DNA of 37,282 nt, taken from NCBI GenBank assembly GCA_964564695.1, contig CAZMCC010000031.1, forward strand, positions 1 to 37,282, given 5' to 3'. A model generated the notes under the pieces. That model had not been told where the DNA came from and did no database searches. It saw nothing but the letters and a program-made list of their open reading frames with translations. The translations under genes were made by a program, and so were the position numbers. This document shows positions 15,384 through 24,300 of this stretch, one piece after another (position 1 is the stretch's first letter; each line of letters starts with the position of its first letter). This DNA is from CAZMCC01 sp964564695. Lineage in GTDB: Bacteria > Planctomycetota > Phycisphaerae > Phycisphaerales > UBA1924.

Positions 15384-17561
15384 GATGTGCACCTTGCGGT
15401 TGTACACAAACCACTCGAGCATGCACACGCCCAACGCCCCCAGCACGAACCACGGCCAGAGCTTGCGGGTCACGTTCTGCTCCCCGTCCCTCGCCTCCAC
15501 CACCCGCGACGCCAGCCCAAGCTCCGGCACCGCCGCGATGTCCGACTCTTCCGGATCAAGGAGATTCGCCGCCAGCGCCCGCCGGATCCGCCCATCCACT
15601 TCCACATCCCCGCCGCCCGCGGCCCCCGTCCACTCGAGCGTGTACACGCCCGCGCTCGCGAGCGGCCCGAACGCCACCGTCCCGTCCGGCGCGGGCTGCA
15701 GACTCACCCGCTGATCGTCCGGCAGAATCAGCGTCACGTCCGTCGCTCCCGCCCCCCCACCGCCCCCCGGCCCCCCCACCGGCAGCCGCTGGCTCAGCGT
15801 CTGACCCGGCTGAAGCTCCGTCCCCGACTCCTCACCCGCCGAGTGCGCCAGCCACGGCAGCGCACTCGCCAGAAACGCCACGAACCCCGGCTTGAGCGCC
15901 CAATCCGATTCCGCCGGATTGAACGTGACCACCAGAGCCCTCGTATCCGTGTCCGCGGCCTCGAACACGATCGGCGAGTCCTGGTCCCGCGCGATGACCT
16001 TCACGGCCGTGTCGTCCGACACCCGCGTCTTTCGGCTCTTGCCGATGGTGATTTCTTCCAATTGCGAATACCGCAGCGCCGGATGGTCACGCGTGTAGCT
16101 CAGCACCTGCGAGATTTCCCCCGGCCCGTCATCAATCAGCCCCGCCGGCGGCGGCGGCACCACCCCCAGCGCGAGCACCCGCCCCGGCGGCAGCGCCAAC
16201 GTCGTCCCCCCGCCCCCCCCGCTGGGCGAAGGCACGGTCGGCAGCCACTTGTCCAGCACGATCACGTCGTACTGCGCCAGCGACCCGATGTTCGGGTCCA
16301 CCGACTCGCCGCCCTTGTCCAGCATCTGCTGCATCACCTCGGGCCGCACGATCCCGAGCTTCGTCAGGTTGAGCCCCTCCATCGCCTCGCGGAGATAGAA
16401 GCTCCCCTCGGTCACCAGCAGCGCACTCAGCCGCCGCGCCGGCGGGATGATCACGAACGCCCGGTCGTCCACGGACAGCTTGTCCGGCGAAGTGGGGGGG
16501 GCGCTCACCAGCCGGATCGACGCCACGCCCCCCTCCGCACGCTCGAGCCCGAACACCACGCCGCTGATCCCCGGCACCACGCCCACCACGGCCTTCGCCC
16601 CTTCCCCATCCGCACCCTCCGTCGCTCCCTCCCGCACCCGCGCCGGATCGATCTCCACCGCCTTCGCCCCGATCACCTGGTTGTCAATCGCCAGCTGCAC
16701 GCTCAGCGCCCGCGCCGTCCGGAACGTCGACTGCACACCCACGAACAAACTCAGCTTCCCCGGATCATCGAACGGCCGCTCCACCCGCAGCCCCGTGATC
16801 GCGACGTTCTCCGTCGTCTTCTCCCCCTGCGCGTGGAACACGACCTGGTCGTCCGGGTCCGGATCCGCCTTGTCCGCGTCCGGCAGCCGCCCGTCGGAGA
16901 AGATGTGAATCACCGCCGGCGGCCCCAGCGCCACGAACCCCTTGTTCTCCACCACCGCCTTGGGCGCATACGCCTTCGCGAGCTTGAACGCCTCTTCAAT
17001 GAACCCCGGCCCGTCCGTCGGCTCCACGCCCTCGATCGCCCGGCGCAGCTCGACCTTGTTGGCCGTGAAGTTCTGGCGCACGTCGGCCTGCGCCCCGAAC
17101 GCGATCACCATCGCCTGATCGCCCGCCGACTCGTCCCCGAGATCGAACAGCCCCGGCTCGCGCAGCGCGTTCACGAGCTCGAGCGCCTGGCGCTTCGCCT
17201 CATCGAGCCGCGTGTCGTGCCCGTCCTTGCCCGCCCCCCCCACATCGGTCGTCTGCATGCTCGCCGACCGATCGATGAGGATCACGTGCCGCTGCCCCAC
17301 CGTCGTGTCGGACTTCTTCTCCGGCTGCGCCAGCGCCATGATGGCCGCGGCCAGCAACAGCAGCTGCAGCAGCAACAGGATGTTCCGACGCAGCCGCTGA
17401 AACGGCGCGTTCGCCTGCATGTCCTGAATGGCCTTCTTCCACAGCAGCGTCGTCGACACCTCGAGGTCGCGCCGGCGCAGCTTCAGGAAATACAGGATGA
17501 GCAGCGTCGGCACCGCGATGGCGGCGGCGATGATCCCCAGACTGGCGGCGGCGAACGTCAT
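15381..17561 (-). CDS. BatA-type VWA-domain membrane protein
   Basis: 726 residues, ATG 17561, with GGAG 5 bases upstream. The N-terminus is a typical aerotolerance-regulator (BatA) segment: helix 1-27, then LKLRRRDLEVSTTLLWKKAI, and a second helix 60-79. A von Willebrand factor A domain starts at residue 92 with MIDAS residues D97, S99 and S101 (DRSASM) and runs to about 260. A region of about 400 residues follows, containing a second alpha/beta block around VIVLDKWLPTVPS, and the chain ends with a membrane helix (KLWPWFVLGALGVCMLEWFV) and a short basic tail. It is a predicted partner of the MoxR ATPase and DUF58 protein in the same train; such sets are thought to act as metal-dependent chaperones or assembly factors. 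Its stop lies in a repeat. Confidence 0.88.
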   Translation of the reverse strand: MTFAAASLGIIAAAIAVPTLLILYFLKLRRRDLEVSTTLLWKKAIQDMQANAPFQRLRRNILLLLQLLLLAAAIMALAQPEKKSDTTVGQRHVILIDRSASMQTTDVGGAGKDGHDTRLDEAKRQALELVNALREPGLFDLGDESAGDQAMVIAFGAQADVRQNFTANKVELRRAIEGVEPTDGPGFIEEAFKLAKAYAPKAVVENKGFVALGPPAVIHIFSDGRLPDADKADPDPDDQVVFHAQGEKTTENVAITGLRVERPFDDPGKLSLFVGVQSTFRTARALSVQLAIDNQVIGAKAVEIDPARVREGATEGADGEGAKAVVGVVPGISGVVFGLERAEGGVASIRLVSAPPTSPDKLSVDDRAFVIIPPARRLSALLVTEGSFYLREAMEGLNLTKLGIVRPEVMQQMLDKGGESVDPNIGSLAQYDVIVLDKWLPTVPSPSGGGGGTTLALPPGRVLALGVVPPPPAGLIDDGPGEISQVLSYTRDHPALRYSQLEEITIGKSRKTRVSDDTAVKVIARDQDSPIVFEAADTDTRALVVTFNPAESDWALKPGFVAFLASALPWLAHSAGEESGTELQPGQTLSQRLPVGGPGGGGGAGATDVTLILPDDQRVSLQPAPDGTVAFGPLASAGVYTLEWTGAAGGGDVEVDGRIRRALAANLLDPEESDIAAVPELGLASRVVEARDGEQNVTRKLWPWFVLGALGVCMLEWFVYNRKVHI

Positions 17562-17570
17562 GAATGCTCC

Positions 17571-17657
17571 ACTCGATGCCTCGATGCCTGGATGCCTCGA
17601 TGCCTTCTACTCCTCAAACGAGCAACCCTCGCTTCCTTAGATACTCCGGCACCAGCG
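17571..17657. repeat. Direct repeat copy 1: GATGCCTC octamers plus a duplicated DUF58 3' end
   Basis: An 87-base segment matches 18052-18138 without gaps at about 75 of 87 positions. The first 37 bases are tandem GATGCCTC/GATGCCTG units. The rest, read on the minus strand, encodes LVPEYLRKRGLLV and a TGA, nearly the same as the true C-terminus of the DUF58 protein (LVMEYLRKRGLLV). It is non-coding here, between the second lipoprotein gene and the VWA gene, so it looks like a remnant of a duplicated gene end. Confidence 0.8.
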
Positions 17658-17660
17658 GAG

Positions 17661-18098
17661 TCACGGCAGCACGTTCACCGAGTCAAGCCGCGTCGGGTAT
17701 TCCACCCAGGCGTCGTACCCGAGCCCGCTCAGCCGCCCATCACGATCGAAGAGGAACGTGAGCTTCGGGCGGTGGTCCGCGGCCTTGAACTCTCTCTTCG
17801 CACGCCCGCGCCCATCGAGCGGCGCGACAATCACCGGCTCCCCGGGAATCGTGGCCCCGTCAGCCTCGTACCACTCCTGGCCCATCGCATCGAGCTTCGC
17901 CTGCACCTCGGCGCGGGGCATCCCTACCGCAAACGCCTCCCGCAACCTCACAACCACGTCCTCACGCGGCATCTCTGTGTAAAGCTCCGATCGATTGACA
18001 GCACATCCACCGCACGCCATGGCCACCGTCAGCACGACAGCCGCCGCCCCCACTCCATGCCTCGATGCCTGGATGCCTCGATGCCTTCCAGTCTTCAT
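17661..18098 (-). CDS. Lipoprotein with BamE-like helix motif; signal peptide partly encoded by a repeat
   Basis: 145 residues, ATG 18098, overlapping the DUF58 stop by 4 bases (ATGA), which supports this start. The n-region MKTGRHRGIQASRHG is encoded by the GATGCCTC repeat (read on the minus strand), the h-region is VGAAAVVLTVAMA, and the likely lipidated cysteine is the second one of CGGC. The mature part has VGMPRAEVQAKLDAMGQEWY, the same motif as QAGMSRAAVESKLDSLGMES in the lipoprotein at 19091-19606, so the two are paralogs in the same train. G-M-x-x-x-x-V/A-x-x-x-L resembles SmpA/BamE-type lipoproteins, but the rest does not match clearly. It is probably on the periplasmic face of a membrane. 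Two direct-repeat copies bracket the gene. Confidence 0.72.
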   Translation of the reverse strand: MKTGRHRGIQASRHGVGAAAVVLTVAMACGGCAVNRSELYTEMPREDVVVRLREAFAVGMPRAEVQAKLDAMGQEWYEADGATIPGEPVIVAPLDGRGRAKREFKAADHRPKLTFLFDRDGRLSGLGYDAWVEYPTRLDSVNVLP

Positions 18099-18138
18099 AC
18101 CAGCAGCCCCCTCTTCCTCAGATACTCCATCACCAGCG
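18052..18138. repeat. Direct repeat copy 2: spans the end of the DUF58 gene and the start of the lipoprotein gene
   Basis: This partner of 17571-17657 covers the last 14 codons of the DUF58 gene (minus strand), the ATGA overlap and the octamer tract encoding the lipoprotein n-region. Here the repeat is fully coding, whereas the other copy is not. The pair flanks 394 bases of the lipoprotein gene. Confidence 0.8.
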
Positions 18139-19087
18139 TCTCAATGGGCGTATCCGTCGGCACCAGCGCGTGGATGATGTCCCGCTGCGCACAGAAGTCG
18201 TGCAGCTGCGCGTTGTACGCCTCGAGGTTCTGCTTGTACCGCTTGAGCAGCGGCGCCGAGATCGTCACCTCCGCCGTGTCCGCGTCCTCGATGTCCTTGA
18301 GCCGCAGGTCCCCGCCGATCTTGGGCGAGATCTCTTCGGGGCTGAGCACCTGCAGGGCGAACAGGTCATAGCCGTGCCCCCGCAGCATGCGCAGGGCCGT
18401 GTCGTACCCCTCCTTGATGAAGAAGTCCGATAGGATGACCATCACGCCCTTGCCGCGCCGAGTCACCGCGATCCGCTTCGCCCCTTCGGTGAACGGCGCG
18501 ATCCCCCCCGGCTCCACCGAGCACAGGAACCGCACGAGGTCATTCAGCCGCCGGCGCCCCCGCAGATCCCGGATCGACGTGATCGCCGAAGGCGCCCGCG
18601 CCACGGCCGCGTCCCCCTCCGATGTTCCGCTGTCCTGCTGTTCCGCTGTTCCGCGTTCCGCCCCCTTCCCACCGATCACGCTCACAGCAACCCGATTCAG
18701 ATTCACGAGCCCGATATACCCCAGCGCCGCCGCCAGCTTCTGCATGAACAGGAACTTGTGCGGCTCCCCCGTGTCGCTGCTCATCGACCCGTCGATCACG
18801 ATGTGCAGCGACAGGTCCTCCTCTTCCAGGAACAGCTTCAAGAACAGCTTGTCGAGCCGCCCGAAAAGGTTCCAGTCGATGTGCCGCAGGTCGTCGCCCA
18901 TGACGTACGACCGGTGATCCGCGAACTCGACCGATTCGCCCCGCTTCTTGCTCCGCCGCTCGCCCTTGAGCTTCCCGGCGAAGACCTTGCGCGACGCGAC
19001 GTCGAGCTGCGCCAGCCGGGCGATGAGCTGCGCATCGAGCAGATCCTCGAGCGCCTGGGGACGCGTCATGGTGGGATTGCGGAGCAT
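18095..19087 (-). CDS. DUF58 domain protein (MoxR-associated)
   Basis: 330 residues, ATG 19087, with GAGG 6 bases upstream; M7 is a weaker alternative. The DUF58 hallmark is present as MGDDLRHIDWN (63-73), preceded by GERRSKKRGESVEFADHRSY. A VWA-like MIDAS motif DGSMS (99-103) opens the next domain. A low-complexity insert of about 20 residues (GTAEQQDSGTSEGD) is encoded by a CGGAACAG-type microsatellite (18622-18660) and looks like a repeat expansion in a loop. DUF58 proteins occur beside MoxR ATPases and VWA proteins; this one has no membrane helices and is probably cytoplasmic, linking MoxR to the membrane VWA proteins. The gene is 3 bases from the lipoprotein before it and overlaps the next one. 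Confidence 0.93.
   Translation of the reverse strand: MLRNPTMTRPQALEDLLDAQLIARLAQLDVASRKVFAGKLKGERRSKKRGESVEFADHRSYVMGDDLRHIDWNLFGRLDKLFLKLFLEEEDLSLHIVIDGSMSSDTGEPHKFLFMQKLAAALGYIGLVNLNRVAVSVIGGKGAERGTAEQQDSGTSEGDAAVARAPSAITSIRDLRGRRRLNDLVRFLCSVEPGGIAPFTEGAKRIAVTRRGKGVMVILSDFFIKEGYDTALRMLRGHGYDLFALQVLSPEEISPKIGGDLRLKDIEDADTAEVTISAPLLKRYKQNLEAYNAQLHDFCAQRDIIHALVPTDTPIETLVMEYLRKRGLLV
18622..18660. repeat. CGGAACAG-type microsatellite inside the DUF58 gene
   Basis: On the coding (minus) strand this is a run of GCGGAACA/GCAGGACA-like octamers, kept in frame and encoding a Gln/Ser/Thr-rich loop of the DUF58 protein. It resembles the simple repeats found between genes in this window, but here it lies within a coding region. 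Confidence 0.6.
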
Positions 19088-19090
19088 GAG

Positions 19091-19606
19091 TTACCTCGCC
19101 CCCTCCGGCGGCCGCGCCGGCGCCGGCGGCGGGAACGGATACCGCCGCGTCGGACCCGCCGTCTGGCTCTCCGGCGGCGCGTTGATCGGCTCAAAGTCGA
19201 AGTACCGCTGGTTCCCGCGCGCGGTATACCACCGCGTCATCGTCTCGGTCCCGCCCGCCCCCCCACCACCCGGCGCGAACACGAACCAGGTATCAATCCA
19301 CTCGATCGTCTGGTCCCCGGCGTCGATCCACATCCCGCCCTTCTCGAACACCCGCTGCAGCAGCTGCCCGCCCGTGCCGCCCGAGCCCGCCCCCTCCATC
19401 GCGTACCAGTGCCGGTACTTGCTCTCCATCCCGAGCGAATCGAGCTTCGACTCAACCGCCGCCCGCGACATCCCGGCCTGGAAGTTCGCCGTCATCGCGC
19501 TCGCGTACTCGTTGTCGTTCAAGTTCGGCCGCAGCGCCGGCTTCGCGCCGCACCCATAGAGAGCCGTCGCCAGACACACAATCGTGATAGCGATGCACCT
19601 GTTCAT
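19091..19606 (-). CDS. Lipoprotein, paralog of the one at 17661-18098
   Basis: 171 residues, ATG 19606, with AGGAG 6 bases upstream. The stop TAG of the preceding GxxExxY gene lies inside that ribosome binding region, so translation may be coupled. MNRCIAITIVCLATALYGC is a lipoprotein signal with a lipobox LYGC (C19). The mature part contains FQAGMSRAAVESKLDSLGME, shared with the second lipoprotein of the train, then a Trp/Tyr-rich beta stretch (YRHWYAMEG, MWIDAGDQTIEWIDTWFVFA) and a Pro-rich C-terminal tail. The family is not otherwise recognised. Position between the MoxR and DUF58 genes suggests a membrane-facing part of the same machine. Confidence 0.75.
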   Translation of the reverse strand: MNRCIAITIVCLATALYGCGAKPALRPNLNDNEYASAMTANFQAGMSRAAVESKLDSLGMESKYRHWYAMEGAGSGGTGGQLLQRVFEKGGMWIDAGDQTIEWIDTWFVFAPGGGGAGGTETMTRWYTARGNQRYFDFEPINAPPESQTAGPTRRYPFPPPAPARPPEGAR

Positions 19607-19609
19607 GGC

Positions 19610-20152
19610 CTACTCCTGCAAAGTTGTGAACGCGGAGGACGCGGAGAGCGCGGAGGAACGCGGAGAGGAAACACAGATTGGAGAAGACGCTGAGGCATCA
19701 TTTGTTCCGAACAACGTGCACTCCGGATTGATCCGCCGATAGATCGAGTCTTTCAGGCGGGGTCCGTGGAAGTTCATGAGCAACCCCAGCGGCTTGTCCG
19801 CCGACTTCATGTACGACACCAACTGCGCGAGCATCGAATCCGGCACACCGTCCATCGATTTCAGCTCCACCACAATCACGCCACCGATGACCATGTCCAG
19901 CCGCTGCTCGGAGAGCGCAACGCCCTTGTACTGCACCCGCACCCCCACCTGTCGCTCGAACGGGATCTTTCGAAGCCCCAGCTCCACACCCAGAGCATCC
20001 TCGTAAATCCGCTCCAACAGACCGGGGCCGAGCGCGGAATGCACCTCAATCGCCGCCCCGATCACGTCCTGCACCAGCCGATTCCAAGGCTCCGGCACAG
20101 TCCGCGGCACACGCCCTGTGCCTCCCTTCAGTTCTTCCCTCCCTGAATCCAT
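19610..20152 (-). CDS. GxxExxY protein, PD-(D/E)xK-like, in an inverted-repeat cassette
   Basis: 180 residues, ATG 20152. It contains the name-giving motif GLLERIY in VHSALGPGLLERIYEDALGV, then a predicted nuclease-like core with DMVIGGVIVVELKSMDGVPD (D and ExK spaced as in PD-(D/E)xK folds) and LVSYMKSADKPLGLLMNF. GxxExxY proteins are widespread in planctomycetes and other environmental bacteria and have no proven function. The ribosome binding site GGAGGTGA is partly made by the edge of the 38-bp inverted repeat at 20160-20197, and the last residues (SSPRSSALSASSAF) are encoded by its other arm at 19629-19666. The gene splits the MoxR gene from its usual partners, so it looks inserted, while still being in phase with the operon. 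Confidence 0.88.
   Translation of the reverse strand: MDSGREELKGGTGRVPRTVPEPWNRLVQDVIGAAIEVHSALGPGLLERIYEDALGVELGLRKIPFERQVGVRVQYKGVALSEQRLDMVIGGVIVVELKSMDGVPDSMLAQLVSYMKSADKPLGLLMNFHGPRLKDSIYRRINPECTLFGTNDASASSPICVSSPRSSALSASSAFTTLQE
19629..19666. repeat. Left arm of a perfect 38-bp inverted repeat (GxxExxY cassette)
   Basis: GAACGCGGAGGACGCGGAGA and 18 more bases match the reverse complement of 20160-20197 at all 38 positions. The arm is made of CGCGGAGGA-type units and lies inside the 3' end of the GxxExxY gene. No target-site duplication is visible beside it. Confidence 0.9.
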
Positions 20153-20159
20153 GCCTCAC

Positions 20160-20197
20160 CTCCGCGTTCCTCCGCGCTCTCCGCGTCCTCCGCGTTC
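20160..20197. repeat. Right arm of the perfect 38-bp inverted repeat (GxxExxY cassette)
   Basis: It is an exact reverse complement of 19629-19666. It sits between the MoxR stop (20207) and the GxxExxY start (20152), and its inner edge forms part of that gene's Shine-Dalgarno. Together the arms bound a 569-bp unit. Confidence 0.9.
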
Positions 20198-20206
20198 CTC
20201 TTCTTC

Positions 20207-21244
<1,038 letters not shown>

Positions 21245-21277
21245 CGTGCACCTCGAAGTGAGTTCTGCTTCCTCTGT

Positions 21278-21355
21278 CCCTGATCCCTAGTTCCTGGTCC
21301 CTAGCCTCTTCCCCCTGATCCCTAGCCCCTGGCCCCCGGCCCCTGCCCGGGCCCC
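21278..21355. repeat. Degenerate CCCTGAT/CCCCTGG heptamer array
   Basis: The plus strand reads as CCCTGAT, CCCTAG and CCCCTGG units of about 7 bases between the MoxR start and the end of the large VWA gene. It runs into the VWA gene, providing its TAG stop (21322-21324) and C-terminal residues GPGQGPGARG. The minus strand has spaced GGG/GGGG runs. Confidence 0.7.
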
Positions 21356-24300
21356 TCGTCCTCCTCCATCCCTTCCCGCGCCTTCTTCTTCGCCTTGAGC
21401 AGCCGCGAGATGTTCTCGTCCGGCTTGTCCCCGCCGGGCGCCCCAGGTTTCGGTCCCGTGACCTTGGTGGGGGTCGGCCCGTCCCCCGTCGCCAGGAACT
21501 CGCCCGCGCGCCCCTTCGCCGCCGCCGCGTCCTGGGCCGACGCCTCGAACTTGATCCCCGCCGACGACACCTCGCCCCCGCCCCCGCGCACGTGCTGCTC
21601 CACCGCCTTCGCACGCTCCGCGATCTGCTGCTGCGCCCGCTCGCGCGCCTGCTTCAGCCCGCCCATCTCCGCCCGCTTCTCCACCCGATTGCCGAACGCG
21701 CGCCGCACGCCCATCACGATCGCCGCCACGTCAATCCGCACGCGCCGCACGCCCACATCCACCAGGAACAGTCCGATCGCCACCGCCGCAACGAACGGCC
21801 AGATCGGCCGCAGGCTCACCGGCATCGTCAGACCATCGCGCGTCCACATCTCCGCCTGCCGCGGGTCCAGCGCCATGATCCGGCCGCCCGTGCGCTCCGC
21901 CACCTGACGCAAGAGCGCGAAGTTGTCCGACAGCGACCGGAACTCGTCCGCGAACGGCCGCGCCACACCCGCCTGCACCGCGCCCTCGAGCTTCTGCCCC
22001 GGCGATCCGTCCGCCCCCGGCGGCCCCGCGGCGTCGTACCGCAGGTTCACCACATAGCTCCCCGAGCGCGACGACCCGAATTCGCCTTCATACCGCCCCG
22101 GCCCCGTCTGGCGCAGCTCCACGTCCGCCGCCACGCCGTCGGGCCCCACCACGCGCCCGCGGAACCGCGCGAAGTTCAGCCGCTGCCCGTCGGGCGCCAG
22201 CGCCTCGACGATCACCCGCGTCCGCCCGTCGAGGTTCTCCGTCACCACGCGGATATCCGCCGACCCGCTCGGACGCATCGCCCAGCGAACCTGCTGCTCC
22301 CAGAACGAGCGGAACTTGTCCCAGCTCGTCCACGAGTTCGCCCAACGGCTCGTCGCGTCCGACGTGAACGCCGTGCTCCGCCCCAGCCCATACTGCCAGT
22401 TCGCCAGGATCGGGTCGTTCTCCTTGCCGCGCAGCGTCACGGTGCTGAGCCCCTCGCGGTCGGCCGTGATGATGTACCCCGTGATCCCCGGCACCCCGCC
22501 CCCGAACCCGCGCATCGACTCGTGCGTCGCGTTCGACACGATCGGCGCGAACGGCTGGCCCTCCCAGATCAGCGCCCGGCGCACCGTCTGGGCCTCCTTC
22601 ATGAAGATCTCCGGCAGCCGCTCCTTGCGCGCCGGGTCGTTGATGAAGTAGAAGTTCCCCCCCGTGCTCTTGGAGAGGTCCCGCATCATGTCGTAGTCGG
22701 GCGACCCCTCGGTCCCCATGTGCGGGAACACCATCACCGTGCTGATGCTGACCTTCGCGTTGATGAACCGCTGCACAACGTCGCGCGTCGGCGGCTGCGG
22801 GTCCGCGTCGCTGATGACGATGCAGTGCTTCTGCCCCGCGTCGGCCTTCTCAAGGGCCGTGATCGCCATCGTCAGCATGCCCTGAAATGTCTGCGCATCG
22901 CCGAACGTGAGGTTGTTGATCGCCCGGCGCACCCCCACGCCGTCCCCCACCTCGCTCATCGGGTACACCCATGCGTCGCCGCCCCCCTGCCAGCTGTACT
23001 CGAGCACGCCCACCAGGTCCTGGCGCGACAGGTTCTTCACCGCCGCCAGGCACGTCTCCTTGCCCCAGAAGTTCCCCTCGGGCATCTCGCAGCTGTGCAT
23101 CACCATCGCCAAGGCGCCCCGCGGCATCTGTCGCTTCTGCGGCGGGTCCAGCTTCACCGGCAGCGCATCGGCCATCGGCGACCCGATCCACCCGCCCGCG
23201 CCGAAGCTCTCCGGCCCGCCGATCACGATGAGCCCGCCCCCAAGGTCGTGCACGTACGACTTGAGGTCCTCCTGCTGCTTGATCGACAGCGCGTACGCCG
23301 GCGTGTTCACCATCACCACCGCGTCGTACGCCCCGAGATCAACAAGCGCCCCGATCCCCTCCGCCGGCGGCATCAGCTTCGCGTCGATCCGCGAGTCGAT
23401 CATCGCCTTCATGATGAACTCGGCGTCCTCCTGCGTCTGCGACACCACCAGCACCTTGCCCTCGCCGCTCACGAACGTCACCGCCGACGCCCGGTTGTTC
23501 TCACCCACCGAGTCCGCCATCACCCCCTTGTCGTCCGCCATCGGCTCGAACACCGCCTCGAACCGGCGCGCCCCCGCGTCCCGCACCGTCAGCGGCACCT
23601 GCAGCGACGTCGCCCCCTTCGACAGCCGGATGAGCTGCCCCACCGCCGGCGAGTCCGGATCAAGATCCACCGGCTCGCCGTCGACCATGATGCTCAACCG
23701 CCCCACCGCCGGCGCCGTCGCGTTCAGCAGCACACGCACGCCGATCGTCTCTCCCATGCGCGCCGTGGCCGGAGCCACCACCCGGTCCACGATCACCTCG
23801 CGCTCGTGCTCGTACCGCAGCGGCAGCACGTCGATCGGCACCCCCGCCGCCCGCGCCTCCTCCGCCTGCGCCAGCAGGCTCCCCGTCGTCTCGTTCCCGT
23901 CCGAGATGATCAGGATCCGGTTCGCCATGTCCTCGGGCATCGGCGCCATCGCCAGCCGAACCGCTTCCGCCAGGTTCGTCCCGTCGCGGTCGATCGTCTG
24001 CTGCGCATCGGGCATCGCGTCCGGCGGCCCGGGGATCGCCTGCACATACGCCCCCGCCCCGACCACCACACGCCCCAGAAAATCGCCGCGCACCGCCCCC
24101 GGCCCCGGCTCCGCCGTCGCCTCGCGCAGGTACGACTCGGCCTTCGCCGCCAGCGGCACCGGCACCGACCGCGACGCGTCCATGATCACCGTCACCGCGA
24201 CGTTCTCGCCCTCGCGCCGCCAATTCGGCCGCGCCACCGCCCCCACCAGCATCCCGATCACCAGAAGCCGCAGCACCAGCGCCACCCGACGCGGCCCCGT

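Noticed and set aside
12735..18371. 1878-codon open frame on the plus strand
   Set aside because: Antisense to five well-supported minus-strand genes and made of Arg/His/Pro-rich low-complexity sequence; a shadow frame of GC-rich coding DNA.
19610..20197. Insertion sequence with transposase
   Set aside because: The inverted repeats resemble IS ends, but the only gene is GxxExxY, with no DDE or other transposase motif and no visible target duplication.
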